From the NCBI GenBank assembly GCA_035610365.1, contig CM069432.1, positions 225,082,532-225,146,531 on the forward strand: a stretch of DNA of 64,000 nucleotides, given 5' to 3'. Numbering within the stretch: position 1 is the first letter of the stretch; the number at the start of each line of letters is the position of its first letter. The translations under genes were made by a program, and so were the position numbers. This DNA is from Aquatica leii (taxonomy: Eukaryota > Arthropoda > Insecta > Coleoptera > Lampyridae). Shown here one piece after another: positions 1 through 11,994 of this stretch. The notes beneath the pieces were generated by a model that was not told where the DNA came from, searched no databases, and saw only the letters and a program-made list of their open reading frames with translations.

Positions 1-90
1 CAAAATTATGCAAAATACATGCAACCAACACGACTTCAGGTATTAAATAATCCAGTGACATGTCTAAATGTTTTAATCTCTTCCATTTAC

Positions 91-144
91 CTACGGTTAC
101 ATAAAACATGTGAGTACTTACACGAAGTCACAATACGTTCTTAC
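91..144 (-). other. Mini-intron 2 of HARBI1-like gene
   Basis: 54 nt, donor GTAAG, acceptor CCGTAG. Removal joins IERAFGLLK to KWKRLKHLDM, as in intact HARBI1 proteins. Confidence 0.65.
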
Positions 145-545
145 CTTTCAATAAACCAAATGCTCTTTCAATAACAGATCTTTGACCACTCATTACTTGA
201 TTAAACCTAACCTGTTGAGCATTAAGATGACCATTGTCCCTATATGGTTTTAATAAACATTGTAATAATGGATATGCTGCATCGCTTAATAAATACTGAT
301 GTGGTGGTAAAAAATTGGATCATTCACTAGCTTATTAAAAAGAGGACTGTTACTAAAAACTCTAGCATCATGTAATCTACCAGGCATGCCTATAAATACA
401 TTGGTGAAAACTCTCATATCATCACAAACTCCTTGTAATATAATGCTATGTTGTCCTTTACGATTATAAAAATCAATTGCATTATTTTTTGCTTGCTTGA
501 AAACTATATGAGTCCCATCAATTGCGCCTACTACTCCTGGTAATT

Positions 546-602
546 CTACAATGTTAAAATAAAAATTCATTGCAGAAAAGTAAATATAAATATTTTATTT
601 AC
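546..602 (-). other. Mini-intron 1 of HARBI1-like gene
   Basis: 57 nt, minus-strand donor GTAAAT and acceptor TTGTAG. Removing it joins the IKWP exon to LPGVVGAIDGTH in frame; unspliced, the upstream frame meets a stop immediately. Confidence 0.6.
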
Positions 603-699
603 GACATCGATTTTCAATTCGAGCAGCAATCTGAACACATTCAGCTGGAGTAGGCCATTTAATGTATTCATCCTTAAGTTGGGAAATTGAAGATAAAAT

Positions 700-2290
700 T
701 TTCCTGGACAAACTAGCGTTTTTTTCCGAAGGAATAGAAGTAGAATTAGAAAACCATATCTTAAGATTAGAAGCGTTTTTCTTTGGCGTACCTATTGCAG
801 ACATTAGAGCAGTTGCTTTTGAACTTGCAGAACGTAATGGTTTAAAACAAAATTTTCATAAAAACAAAAGAATGGTTGGCAGAAAATGGTTTTAGAGCTT
901 CGCGAGACAACATCCCCAAATTTCATTTATGCAGCCAAAGTCAACATCTATAGCCAGATGCAAAAGAGTATTTTTTAGTTTACTAGAAAAATTAGTAGAT
1001 AAGTATGGTCTGACGGATACTAAAATTTTCAATGTAAATAAAACGTAACTTTCTACAGTTCAAAGATCCCAGAAAATTTTGACCAAAATAGAAATATTTT
1101 AAGTGGGGTAGTTGCTAGTAGAGAACGAGGAGTAACACTACCTTTGTTGCATGCAACAATGCAGCAGGACTATATGTAGTACCCATGATAATCTTCAAAA
1201 GAAAACAAACGTCTACAGTACTTGTACAAGCAGAGCAACTGCTGGATTTCTCGTAAAAATTTTGGGTACTGGAGTTTAGCTAGTGTGGCTAAAATACTTT
1301 ATCTCTGCCGTGAAACCATTTGTACAAAAAAAAAAATTGTTTACTGTTAGATGGGTATACTCGAGAAACTTAAAAGCTATAGAACTTGCCAAAAAGAATG
1401 AAATTATTTTTCTTCAACTATCGGGACACACCAGGCATCAATTGCAAGCTATAGGCATTGCCATATTCAAACCGTTTTAAGTTTACTACGATCAAGACAC
1501 TAAAAAGTGGTTAATGGAATGCCCAGGCAGGGTAATTACACAATTTTAAGCAACTCGATTAATTGGAAAGGCTTACGACAGAGCCGCTAGCATCTCAAAA
1601 GCTGTTGATGTGTTTGGAAAATGTGGCATTTGGCAGGCAAATAGAAATGTTTTTTCATACGCCGGCTCCGATTTTGAAACGGGAGAAATCCTGCATAATA
1701 CATCAACCATAAAAAAACGGTTGACTAACAGTTCAGTCGATGAAGATGACATCCCATTAGCTTTTCTGCGCCAAGTGGCCCCGCCCCAGTTGCACTTTTC
1801 AAGAACATAACTCTGGATGCATCAATGAAAGATATTTTGCCACTGCCCAATTATCAGAGCGCAGATACTGGGCAAAAAAGAAAAGATGCTAAAAAAGTCC
1901 AAATATTGACAACTACGCCATGTAAATATAGGCTCAAAGTCAAGCAAAATGATATAAAAAAAACTAAAATAGACAACAGAGAAAAAAATTAGCCAAACAA
2001 AAATAAATACGAAAAAAAAGGAAACTGAAAAAAACATTGTCATACAAATAAACGAGTAAACGATGAGCTCGAAGCTAAGCAAACTAGGGTACAAGAGAAA
2101 CAAAAAGAGGCAGCAAATAGCAAAATTAAACAGACAGTAAGTAACACGAGTAAAAATAAGACTGATAAAGCCATTGTCGTAAAAGTAAATGAAAAAGTGA
2201 AAAAGAAGAATTTAGAGTTAAAGAGATGGTTCACTGTGATCATTGTCAACGTTGAGCATATGAACTCTGTGCAAAGATACAAAGAATAAG
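700..2290 (+). pseudogene. Tigger/pogo (jerky-like) DDE transposase relic 1
   Basis: Plus-strand relic of a pogo-superfamily transposase (CENP-B-type DNA-binding region plus DDE_1 domain). Recognisable blocks in order: ENHILRLEAFFFG and AFELAERNGLKQNF (about 740-850), SFARQHPQISF and ARCKRVFFSLLEKLVDKYGL (900-1010), then LAKKNEIIFLQLSGHTRHQL (1385-1450), CPGRVITQF (about 1520-1545), and KCGIWQANRNVF (1618-1655), followed by a Lys-rich tail with a possible CxxC stub near 2240. Many stops and frameshifts are present. All three catalytic Asp positions look lost: NVDET reads NVNKT, the DGH block is scrambled, and LQPLD reads LQAIG. It meets the HARBI1 relic head-on at about 690-715, and its own N-terminus is missing. 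Non-functional. Confidence 0.8.
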
Positions 2291-4860
2291 TTTATTTTTA
2301 ACGTTTGTGCTAAATAAAGCATTTTCAAAATTTTTAAGATTGATTTTTATGTTTTTTAGTTTTATATTCGTTTCAATTTATTATAACATAACTAAAGTCA
2401 GAAATAAAAAGCTGTGTTATGCTTTAATTTTTTTTTTTTTTTTTTTACAAATATAAACTTTGAATATTTCTAATAGAAGACTTATTACTACAATTTGGGA
2501 CACCTGGTGGTACAATTTAAGCAACTGGTTTCCAAAACTGTACCACTTGTATTGTGTGTTTTAAAAAACTTTTTTTTTACTGATGTCATCTTGAAAAGTA
2601 CCAAAATATTGGAAAAGACATACAAATGGTTAAACCTAATATTTATTTAAAAATTAAGGTAATGTATTCAAAGTTTTGGGTAAAAACAGTTAAAACGTGA
2701 AATAATGATTTAAAAAACAATCAAATTAAAAAATATAGTTTTTATATACTGTACACGTTTCTGTTTCTATATTTTCATAAATCATTATTTAAATTAATAT
2801 CTCTTATTTTAACTTTTGAAATAAAGCCTCAGCATTGCTAAACCTGTAATTACAAATCGAAATTCTAAATTAGAGAAAAAAATAGTTTATAGTCAGTTGT
2901 AGATGTAAGATGCACTTATAAAAAATGATTTTTTACTAAGGGAAAACTAATTGCTATTTTTAATATACATTTTTAATAAGTAATTGTTATAACACGTATT
3001 AAATATTCATGTGTACTGTTGTTTTCACTTTTTGTTTAACTTTAGCTAATTTTTAGATACAATTTACATCACATCAAATAATAAACACGTTTTGTTGCAA
3101 TGAAAAATCGTCATAGCTAACTAATTAACAAATGTTTTTCAACATTTTTTGAAGTAATATAATTTGCAGTAATTACTTTACTGTCATGTCTAATCAATTA
3201 CTACTTTCAAACCATTAACTTCTATAACGAAAAAACACTAAACTAAAATTAGAAGTATAATAACGCATAAATAAAGTAGAAATTGTTTAAACGATGAATA
3301 TTATTCTTGCGTTGTAAATATTTAAATATAAAAGTAAGAAGTAGGTAAGAAGAAAACTGTTATTGATATTTATTTAAATAAAACTACAATTTCAAAGAAT
3401 ACATTGAAGTTACCTATTTCTAAAATTGTTTAGCCATCTGTCGTCAAATAGCAAAAATAATCAAGTGAATTTTAAATTGACTACCATCGTACATTTAAGA
3501 ATTATGTATAGATGGCAGCAAACTATTCAGTTTATAATAGTTTATTATTACACAAATAACTATAAGTACTTCTTACAAACGAATGGTAATTTATAAAGAT
3601 TAAATAAACATTAATAACAGTATGAAAGCAATTTGTATTTTTTTACGTATAGTGATATTAATACAAATTAAATTAGAGTGACAGCAAAGATACACTGTAC
3701 AAAACAATTTAGTCAAATAAATATTGTTAAAAAATATACAGATAAGAAAGTCGTGTTTTCTACTTTAAGCAGGAAATGTACAATTTGCCCTTAACACGAT
3801 ATTCGTGACATCTCCAGACTTCCGCATCAGTAACAAACGGCGTGTTTTGTCTAAATAGTTTAAAACATACGTTAATAAATTGGTCTGACAGAGAATTTTA
3901 GATTTACACCTGGCAATTTTAAACTTACGTTTATTACAAAATATACAGGTAACAAAATTGGTGGCTGCACGCACTTGTTTAAGACTTCCTACATAACATT
4001 CCCATCGGCTAATTTTGATTTTTGGTAAAAGATGCATTTTGCTTGCTTAAGCAACTGGTATTATTTAGTAGGTTACAAAAATTTGCATTTATACGCTGAA
4101 TACATTATTGTATGTGTGTGAATAAAAAATTTAATTGCCAATATACTGTTTCCGTGTCAGAAATTAGCAACATTAAACGGTTTCAGCAAAACATAAGTGT
4201 ATTACCGTTTCTGAATAATTAACTTCTTAAGAAATTCTATTTCAAAAAACAATAGAACGTATTAAGATGAGCAAATATAAATATTCATGCATTTAGACTG
4301 AACAATAGCGTCGATTACTTCCACCTTCCATTTGATCCAGTTAGAAAGTTGATTTGTTAAAATGATACCAGGATTGGAAGCTTCCTTTATGAAAGTTATA
4401 TTTATGATTGTTCAAGAAACATTAATTTGTATTTTAATTAATTGAAAACTACGGCTACTTTCACGTTACAATTGCAAAGTTTCATGAATCAACCATTAGG
4501 TACACAATGATAATATATTGCTTTTGTAATATAGTTTTTTACATACATATGTGTTTATACGCGTATTGGTACATATGCACATTGACTTATTTTCGGCTTT
4601 ATACAACTTGTAAAAGTTTCCTATAGTTCAAAAATTTACCTTAAATTAGGTTGTACTTTGTTTGAAATTGATAAAGAAATTCATTCTATTAAATACATAG
4701 TTTTTTATTAAAAATATCTTAATTTATGAATTTTATATTAAAAATTTCACAAAATTTTACTAATTTAAATAATTAATTAATAATATCTTGTTCATTGTAG
4801 AATTTTTCAAATACAAGTTATAGGAAATGGATAACAGTAACGACTACTTTAATTATTAGA
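2291..4860. other. AT-rich spacer, nothing recognised
   Basis: Very AT-rich sequence with homopolymer runs (for example the T run near 2430-2446) and no recognisable protein family. A 90-residue frame on the minus strand at 3765-4037 has several Cys but matches nothing I know; I do not call it a gene. Confidence 0.5.
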
Positions 4861-4871
4861 ACAATACAAAC

Positions 4872-4908
4872 AAGAACAATAATTATAAACTTTATAATTA
4901 TTGTTCTT
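4872..4908. repeat. Perfect short palindrome
   Basis: 18-nt arms (AAGAACAATAATTATAAA and its exact complement) separated by a single C. It lies about 145 bp before the hammerhead-like motif at 5053 and could belong to the same degenerate element. Confidence 0.7.
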
Positions 4909-5052
4909 TGATCTTGTGTGATGTTAGTGAGCTCGTTCTATATATGTTATTTTTAAGTTTCACATCTATTATGTTTTCTCCTGTTTTGTTTTTAATGTTA
5001 AACTTTCACGACTGTGTTGGCGGACTATCACTACTTGTTTAGTTTTTTAGGC

Positions 5053-5088
5053 CTGATGAAGTGGACACACATGTTCACCAAACGTCGC
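5053..5088 (+). ncRNA. Hammerhead-ribozyme-like motif, copy 1 (degenerate)
   Basis: CTGATGA, a single A, a 6-bp stem GTGGAC/GTTCAC (one G.T pair) closing an ACACAT loop, then CAAACGTCGCC. Hammerhead cores read CUGANGA-stem II-GAAA; here the G before AAA is C, so self-cleavage is doubtful. Two further copies with different stem sequences are at 23734-23773 (minus) and 50555-50592 (plus). Penelope-like retroelements are known to carry such motifs. Confidence 0.4.
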
Positions 5089-5204
5089 CTACAAAAAAAC
5101 ACTGTAAGTTGTGTTTTCTTTCGCCGTCTCCTACATTTGAAGGATTCAAACACTTTTCTCGAATACATCAATTAGGAGGTTAAATAATTTCATAGGAAAT
5201 CAAG

Positions 5205-5475
5205 ATTCTAGGATGTATGACTGGGCAAACACTAATGGACCGAGTGCATAATCAACAAATAAGAGAAGAATGCATCGTCAAAGATATTGTCAGGTGGGGA
5301 AAAGCTAGAAGGCAAAAATGAAACGAACACATCTAAGAAATAGATGAAAATAGGATTGTCAAAATATGTAAAAGCTACACACCCCATGGAACACGCCTTA
5401 GAGGCAGTTTACATAAAAGGTGGAAACACTCGTGGACCTCCACATCACAAAAAGCGGCTTGAGAATTGAAGTAGA
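5205..5475 (+). pseudogene. Non-LTR retrotransposon (LINE) reverse transcriptase C-terminal tail
   Basis: One plus-strand frame reads GQTLMDRVHNQQIREEC, then IVKDIVRWGKARRQK, a stop, a second stop, then ENRIVKICKSYTPHGTRLRG and KRWKHSWTSTSQ. This is the family pattern of the extreme C-terminus of insect LINE reverse transcriptases (DR-IRN-DIR, W-R-RR, PPGRPPKRW, WTSTSQ). Only the tail is present, as expected for a 5'-truncated LINE copy. Three stops make it dead. The clade (RTE, CR1 or Jockey type) cannot be settled from this much. It lies about 120 bp downstream of the hammerhead-like motif. Confidence 0.65.
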
Positions 5476-6620
5476 ACAGGACAAGATCCTAAAAGAAAAC
5501 GAAGAATTTAAAATGTTTTTGCTAAATACTCAGTAAGAGTTACTTTTAACTATCGTTGTTTATATTTGTTATTGTTTATTAGAACAAATCCTTTTTGATC
5601 TTTGTTACAAAAGTTAGTTTTAGTTATTTTTCCATTTTGCGTATTTGTAAGTTTTTTAAGGTTTTTTTTGTTTTTATTCTTATTGACTTTTTTTATATTT
5701 TGTTTTGTAATATTTGCTATTATACTATCTCATTTTTTTAAAATTTGCGTAACAAATACTTGTATAGTGTAGACATTAAAACTAAAAAAAGTTACAACAC
5801 AATAAAGTCAAATTAATTAGTTATTTTTAATAAATTTTAATCTAATTGTTTACTTTATTTGTAATAAAAAATAAAACATACACTGTAAAAAATACTAGTA
5901 CATGTACTAAGAAAATCTAGCAAAAATTAAGAATGTCACTTTATACTTAAATAGTAAATTTACGAAATGTAAAAAAAATTTAGAACAATTTTATTAAATT
6001 TCAGAAATTTACTATTAATTCTGCAGTAGATTTTCTTAGTAAATTTCTCAGTACTTTTTAGTGTATATGTCGTAGGCAGTTTTTAAAAAAAGCCGGCATT
6101 TTGTATACTATATCCTTAATCATCATTGTGACTAGAAAATTTTATTCATTTTACAAAATGCCAGGCATATTGTAAAGCGTGCTTAAGTTTATATTACGGC
6201 TGGCAAGTTAGATAGCCCAAAAAAAACTTCATGGTTTGTGTTCATCTTCCTCTCACGACGAGAGGGGCGTGGCAGTGACAATAAGTGTAAGCATATCGCT
6301 TAACTAAGAAATATTTTTTGAGGAAACCGTGGGATTTAAGCAAAGTGCAGGTAAAAAACTAAAGAGTGCAAGATTATTCAGTTCTACCGGAAGAAAAATA
6401 ACAAAATAAACAATCCTATTTATCTCAAAAATAAGACTTATTAGAAGTCGTCGGCATAGAACACTTAATATTTAAAAGGAAAATGATCCTGCAATTTACA
6501 TAGTACTGTATTAAAAATATTTTATTATTTTACGATATTGTTACAAAAATATCGTACACGGACAAAATCTTGCACCAGTTAAAATCAAAAAACAATATTC
6601 GTCGTGCTGTAAAAATTTTT
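5476..6620. other. AT-rich spacer
   Basis: Poly-T/A-rich sequence. A short inverted pair of the type GTACTAAGAAAATCTA (about 5902) and TAGATTTTCTTAGTA (about 6027) may mark a small degenerate fold-back. No coding family seen. Confidence 0.35.
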
Positions 6621-6629
6621 ATTTCCTTA

Positions 6630-7570
6630 TGCAGGAAATGCAACCTAAAAACATCGTCGAAAAGGAATAGTAATCTGTCCTATTTTATCAAAGGATTGTA
6701 ATATACGTGGACAAGTAGACCTTATCAATGTAAAATTTTCTAGCGATGACGAGTACAATAGGCTTCTATTCTTTTATCACAATCATGATGCAAAATCTTT
6801 ACATTTACGTCCATTACGGACTAAACATGCAGCTAAAGTTGTAGTAAAATTACTACAAACATTTTAGTTTAGAGTTTGGCGTACAGCGTATATTGCAGAG
6901 TGATAACGGACGCAAATTTACAACTTCAATTATTAAAAAGATAATGAGATACTGACCTAAATGCAGGATAGTTCATGGAGGACGTCGTTGTTCTCAAAGC
7001 CAAGATATCGTGAAAAGAAGCAACCAAGATGTAGAAAATATGTTGCAAGCTCGGATGGCTGACAATAATTATACTCACTTGTCACTTAATTACTTTGTGC
7101 AGTTCTTTGCATCAAATAATAGGAAGGAATCGAGCAGTATTTGGTAAAACCTCTACACAAGATAAAACACCACCCACTAATGATACGGATAAGCTACTTT
7201 CCAAAGATAACAACTCTCGGGAAAGAAATCTTAGAATGAACAAAATACTTGACAAACTAGATTGCAGTGCACTAATCTGTAAAAAACTATGTAGGTTTTA
7301 AATGTTTATATACAACCAATAATTCATTCAATACAACATCAGCTATGCAATGCCTGCATTGTATCAATAAAAGAACTACATCTAAAGAGAGGTCTACATC
7401 TTACTAAGGACAGAAAACTTGTTACATGCAAAAGTTGGTAAAGAGAAAACGCCTGAATAAAAGCAATATAAATAATGTAATTGTCGGTGCTCCGGGCTCC
7501 GGTGTAACGATTGTAGGTTATACTTAAAATCCGTGATTTCAGAAACCTCCAAATGTAAAAAAAATCAAAA
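6630..7570 (+). pseudogene. KRBA2/SCAND3-like integrase relic with Cys-rich tail
   Basis: Relic of the retroviral-type integrase protein family that includes vertebrate KRBA2 and SCAND3. Blocks in order: GQVDLINVKFSSDDEYNRL and HLRPLRTKHAAKVVVKLL (about 6710-6870), ILQSDNGRKFTTSII (second catalytic Asp block, about 6890-6940), CRIVHGGRRCSQSQ and RSNQDVENMLQARMADNN (6963-7070; the Glu-bearing position of SQGSVER reads SQDIVKR, so E appears replaced by K), and FVQFFAS (about 7095). A Cys-rich tail CNCRCSGLRCNDC follows near 7480, matching the C-terminal cysteine cluster of this family. Multiple stops and frameshifts. No LTRs, TIRs or zinc-binding N-terminus could be identified. Confidence 0.7.
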
Positions 7571-10500
7571 TAAAAAGGGCGCCAAGAAAGTTAACGGCTT
7601 AACAGACCTTTACACTTTGCCAATCAGAGAACACGTTATGCGATATACATCCATTAAGACCAATCTTTTGATTTGTAACTTCATTAAATTCTGGAAAAAA
7701 CACAAAGAAAGTGACTTGAAAACAGGGCAAATGATTAAAAACTCCGTTACAATTGTACAATTTAACATTTATTAAACAAATATAAAATAAAATAAAAATG
7801 AAATAAACAAACGAAATTTTACACACACAAAATAAATTTTTAATAAAACAAACGATTACAAAATTTAGTTAAAAAGCAAAAAAAATTTTAATGAAACGTA
7901 CATGGAAATTAATCTAAACTAACAATACAATAATTAACGGCTTTTTTGTCCGCAAACTTAATTAAATCTAGTAACGTAAATGGTTACAAAAAAATATACA
8001 AACGAAATTCGACTTTAGATTTAAACATAATCGAGAGTACATTAATTCGTCAATTTTTGTTTTAAATTCGGTTAAATGTCTCTAGTTGTAAATCACCAAA
8101 ATGTGCATTATTGTAAAGCACAAACGGAATCGTTAATACGTCAAATTGGTATATGCAATAATTCACTTAAGTATTCAGTGTAGTCGTAGCCTTTTTGCAA
8201 TTAATAACAAAACAAACGGACAAATTATTGGATGACATGTTTATTTGGTTAGCCGCAGTCCCTAAATGAGGTAATTGGTGATGTTCTCAAAATTGCTACA
8301 ATAACTTGGTGCGATCCGTTAGAGATCTAAGATGAATTACGGAAATGAGATACTAAAGTTTCCATCTATAACCATACGAGAATATTACAAAGCATCAAAC
8401 TTCCACTATAAAAGCTTTTACAAATACATTATTACTTGAATTAAGGGACGCGTGACACAACTACATGTCTATGCTAAAATCCAATTCTTATATTAATTAA
8501 AATGCTCTTATACAAACAATGCACGAAATTTTCAACAGAAATCTCATATGATAAAAATGTAACAAACAAGTATGCAGAATTGAAACAAAACACAATTGCA
8601 ACGCTAGCAAAACATAACATAAATGATACTTTTAATGGTTTTACCATAAACAAACGTATACAATATTAGTTTTTTTTTATCTCAGAAACTAAATATAAAC
8701 GACAGTTGGAAGTAATAACCCAATCAGCATTGGTATCAATTTATTCATATCCGAATGTCACTTTAATGAAAATATTTTGATACAAAATTATTGGTACGAT
8801 TTTCATAGCTAATAGATAGCTTGGTGGTTTGTATACGCTGCTATCATTGTCAATGTATCATTCTGTTATTAATTCAACGCAAAAATTTAAACACTCAAAG
8901 CATCAATTTAGTTCATACAAAATTTATGAAAGCGTTATACATACTTTTTCATATTGGTCATTTTGCAAACGTTGTATAATATTTCTCTCGGCAAGTATTA
9001 ATCTGACGATGGCAATTTATTTACTATTAAGACAGGAAGCAAATATGAGTAGTTATCCATTTAATCTATTGTGTATAGTACGCAAAAGACAATTTGTAAG
9101 AAAAGATAAATTATTTTAACGATAATAACAATAATAAAATAATTAAATAATAATTCAACGTCGTGGAATAATAATAATATTAAAGGTAAATAGATATAAT
9201 TTTAGACATAAAAGTTTCACCATAGAATAAATTAATAATTTTTTATGGTAAATGGTGTACATAAAAAAATTTTTAATATATAATTTTATTTTATTTTGGC
9301 GGTATTGTAAACTAATCAGCATAATTTTGTGATCCTCCTACGCACCAAAGCCTTACGAAGAATGTCCGTTCTTGTCTATAGTATAACATGCTCTTTGGTA
9401 TAACGTAGTATAACCTCAGTTTTTTATTACTTTAAATGCTTGTTAAAACGATGTCTACTACCATATAAAAGTTTAAAATATTGTATTCTAATATGTCATT
9501 TGTAATTACAGTGTTTTTTTTTTTTAAGTTTAAATCTTCACTAAACATAGTAAAGTTAAAAAATATAATCATTATTTATACCGTGTGTATTTGTATTAAT
9601 CAACATGGGAGCATATAATTTAAATAATACAAAAATGATAGTGACAGTTTACAGATACCGACTTCATGCAAAATTTTCGACACAAATTTTGTATGAAAAA
9701 AGTGGTCAAACTAATGTCTAATTGATACCCGAGAAATGGTATTAGAAAGATATCTTTTTACAAGAATTTTGTTATTTGGAAAATCAATAAATGCACTTAC
9801 AAAATATAACAATAAAATCCACCTACTGTGCATTATAAAAAAATTAAAGTAATGATGAAGTTAAAATCGCAAAATAATTTCCATAATTTAACGCAAAAGT
9901 ACTAAAACAACTTTGACATAATGTTGAATCTAACGTGTTTAAAAAAAAATAAAATTTCTTTGCAAACTGTTAGGCGTTATTTACGCAACAAGCATGCGGT
10001 CGCTACTATTATTTATCAAAAGATTAACAAAAGAAGCGATAACTAGCAACTAACGTATATTATATATTTACAAGTTTGTCAAATAACTTAAATTGTTTAC
10101 ATGTGTGCCACAAAAGGCAACTAAAATCAATTTACTATATTGTCTATGCAACCACAATTGGCACGAAACAACGTCTTCTTATCCATACTACTTTCCGCCA
10201 TAGATATGTCTTTTTCTCCATATGTGCGTTTGTACAACTTCCAAATGCTGATAATTATGGACTTTGACTACCCATAAGTGCGACCCAAATGACCATTTGT
10301 AGTAATTAATTAGTCGACTTCACCCATGGAAATCAACTTTCAAATCTTCCAGTAGCCAAAATTAATTATTCGAATTCAAATCGGTACGAACCATACTACA
10401 TAATGCCATCGAACCATGCATGCGCATTCTATTCAAGGAAGATAACGGATTTTCAAAAAAAATTGTTTTATTATTTACAATAAAATATTTGCCGTGACAA

Positions 10501-10990
10501 CGTATTTCAAATGTTTTTTCAAATGTTGGTTGCATATACAAAAGAACAACGGATTATAAATATTTATAATTAAGTTAGGTGAAGAATATTTAGGACGAAA
10601 ACATAAACTGTAATAAAAACGACCATAGCATTTTTTGATATTTGCGTTTACTGAAACAGTTTCTTTACTATCGTATGTGCCACAAGTTAGTGGTATTTCA
10701 AATCCCATCGTTCATTTTGAAATACAGAAACTGTCATATGCATGAAACATCACGACTTATTATTTTGATAACACTTACATATTTTCCACCAAAAGCAATA
10801 GTGAATCCGACGGATCTCAACCGTTTCTGTCTGTTAAATTTGGAGTTTAAATGATCATATACATTATAAGCGGGATATTCACTTCAGTTTTTTTAAATAA
10901 ACAATTTAGTACAGTCTATAATGAGCTTAATTATTTATACGTCTAATTGAACTAATTTTAATTGTATATTATTTAACAAACTAATTAAAG
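7571..10990. other. AT-rich non-coding stretch
   Basis: Over 3 kb of AT-rich sequence. Open frames at 7533-7775, 8829-9119, 10076-10267 and 10642-10854 are 60-96 residues long, show no known motif and look like chance frames. No TIR or LTR structure was recognised. Confidence 0.4.
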
Positions 10991-11010
10991 TAACGATCAT
11001 TAAACAAAAA

Positions 11011-11994
11011 TTAAATTTGCAATACGTATCGTAGGCAAATATTGTAATCACCTAAATCTAAATCGGCAATGTTGGACGACATAGGATACAAGGGACGGGA
11101 GTTAAGAATTGCTTCTATTTGAGTTAAAACCGTTAAGAACTCTTCGTAAATTAAACTCGAAGCTCCCAAAGCCCTTTTTAAATGGAATTTTACTGATTTG
11201 ACCCCCGCTTCCCAGAGTCCCCCGAAATGAGGAGTATGCGGTGGAATAAATTTCCACTCAACACCTTCGTCCGCAAAAAAGTTTTTTAATTTTCTTTCCG
11301 TTTTAATTTCTTTTATGATGCGATTAATTTCATTTCGAGCGCCTACAAAGTTAGTGGCATTATCGGAAAACACCGTTTTAGGTTTACCTCTACGTGCAAT
11401 AAACCTGCGCAGCGCTTGTATAAAACCTTCAGTAGTCAAATCCCCCACTAGCTCAATATGAATCGCCTTTGTCACAAAGCAGATAAATAACGATACATAA
11501 CACCTAATTGACCGACACCCTCTCGATTTTTTATCTTTAATTAAATACGGGCCCGCAAAATCAACGCCGCAGTTATAAAACGGTGGTGACGGTACGACTC
11601 GTTCTTCCGGGAGCGAACCCATAATATGAGTTAAGGCTTTAGGTTTTACACGAAAACATCTTACGCAATTATGGTAAACCTTTTTTACTAAATTACGCCC
11701 GCCAATCGGCCAATACTCTTGTCTTAAACATGCTAACAAAAACTGTGGACCACAGTGCAAGTTATCTAAATGTAATTGAGTCGCAATTAAATAACTCAAT
11801 GGATGGCTTTTAGGTAAGATGTATGGATGTGTAGTCTTATACTCTAAACGTGCTCTTTGCAACCGTCCTCCTACTCTTAATAAACCGTGTTCATCTAAGA
11901 AAGGCGTTAACGATGCTAATGTACTAGATTTCCGAATAGCTTTCCTCTTACTTAAACTCTCAAATTCTTCCTTAAAAATATCTTGCTGTTCCAT
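11011..11994 (-). pseudogene. BEL/Pao retrotransposon integrase portion, shifted frame, 3'-truncated
   Basis: 328-codon continuation of the BEL/Pao polyprotein in a different frame. It starts with the linker and FLDEHGLLRVGGRLQRA typical of BEL. The zinc-binding H-H-C-C integrase N-terminus follows (HLDNLHCGPQFLL ... NCVRCF, residues about 74-115), then the catalytic core: VDFAGPYL (Asp, about 145), FSDNATNFVGA (Asp, about 208) and GGLWEAGVK (Glu, about 260). Homology ends at LYPMSSNIADL. The usual C-terminal LTPGHFL block and everything downstream, including the 3' LTR, are absent, so the copy is broken at about 11060. A single-base frameshift near 11990 separates it from the upstream frame. 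The catalytic residues themselves are intact. Confidence 0.9.

Larger units (their letters stand above)
1..804 (-). pseudogene. HARBI1-like (PIF/Harbinger) transposase, 3' part, split by two mini-introns
   Basis: Minus-strand gene for a DDE nuclease of the HARBI1/PIF-Harbinger family, which cuts and rejoins transposon ends. Three exons are inferred. The upstream exon ends at 603 and holds the family motif IKWPTPAEC. The second exon (545-145) holds GVVGAIDGTHI (first Asp), RLHDARVF (second Asp) and VIERAFGLLK (Glu). The third (90-1) continues RLKHLDM to CILHNF and runs off the left edge. Introns 546-602 and 91-144 have GT/AG ends, and splicing joins the flanking family motifs in frame. The catalytic D-D-E residues all survive. 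One frameshift lies in the A6 run at 309-314, between NDPIF and PPHQYLLSDAAYP. Recognisable homology starts near 690, so the N-terminus is missing, replaced by the opposite-strand Tigger relic. Family is secure; whether the frameshift is genomic or an assembly slip is unknown. Confidence 0.85.

Noticed and set aside
8829..9119. 96-residue plus-strand open frame
   Set aside because: No recognisable motif, composition typical of AT-rich chance frames, no splice or transposon context.
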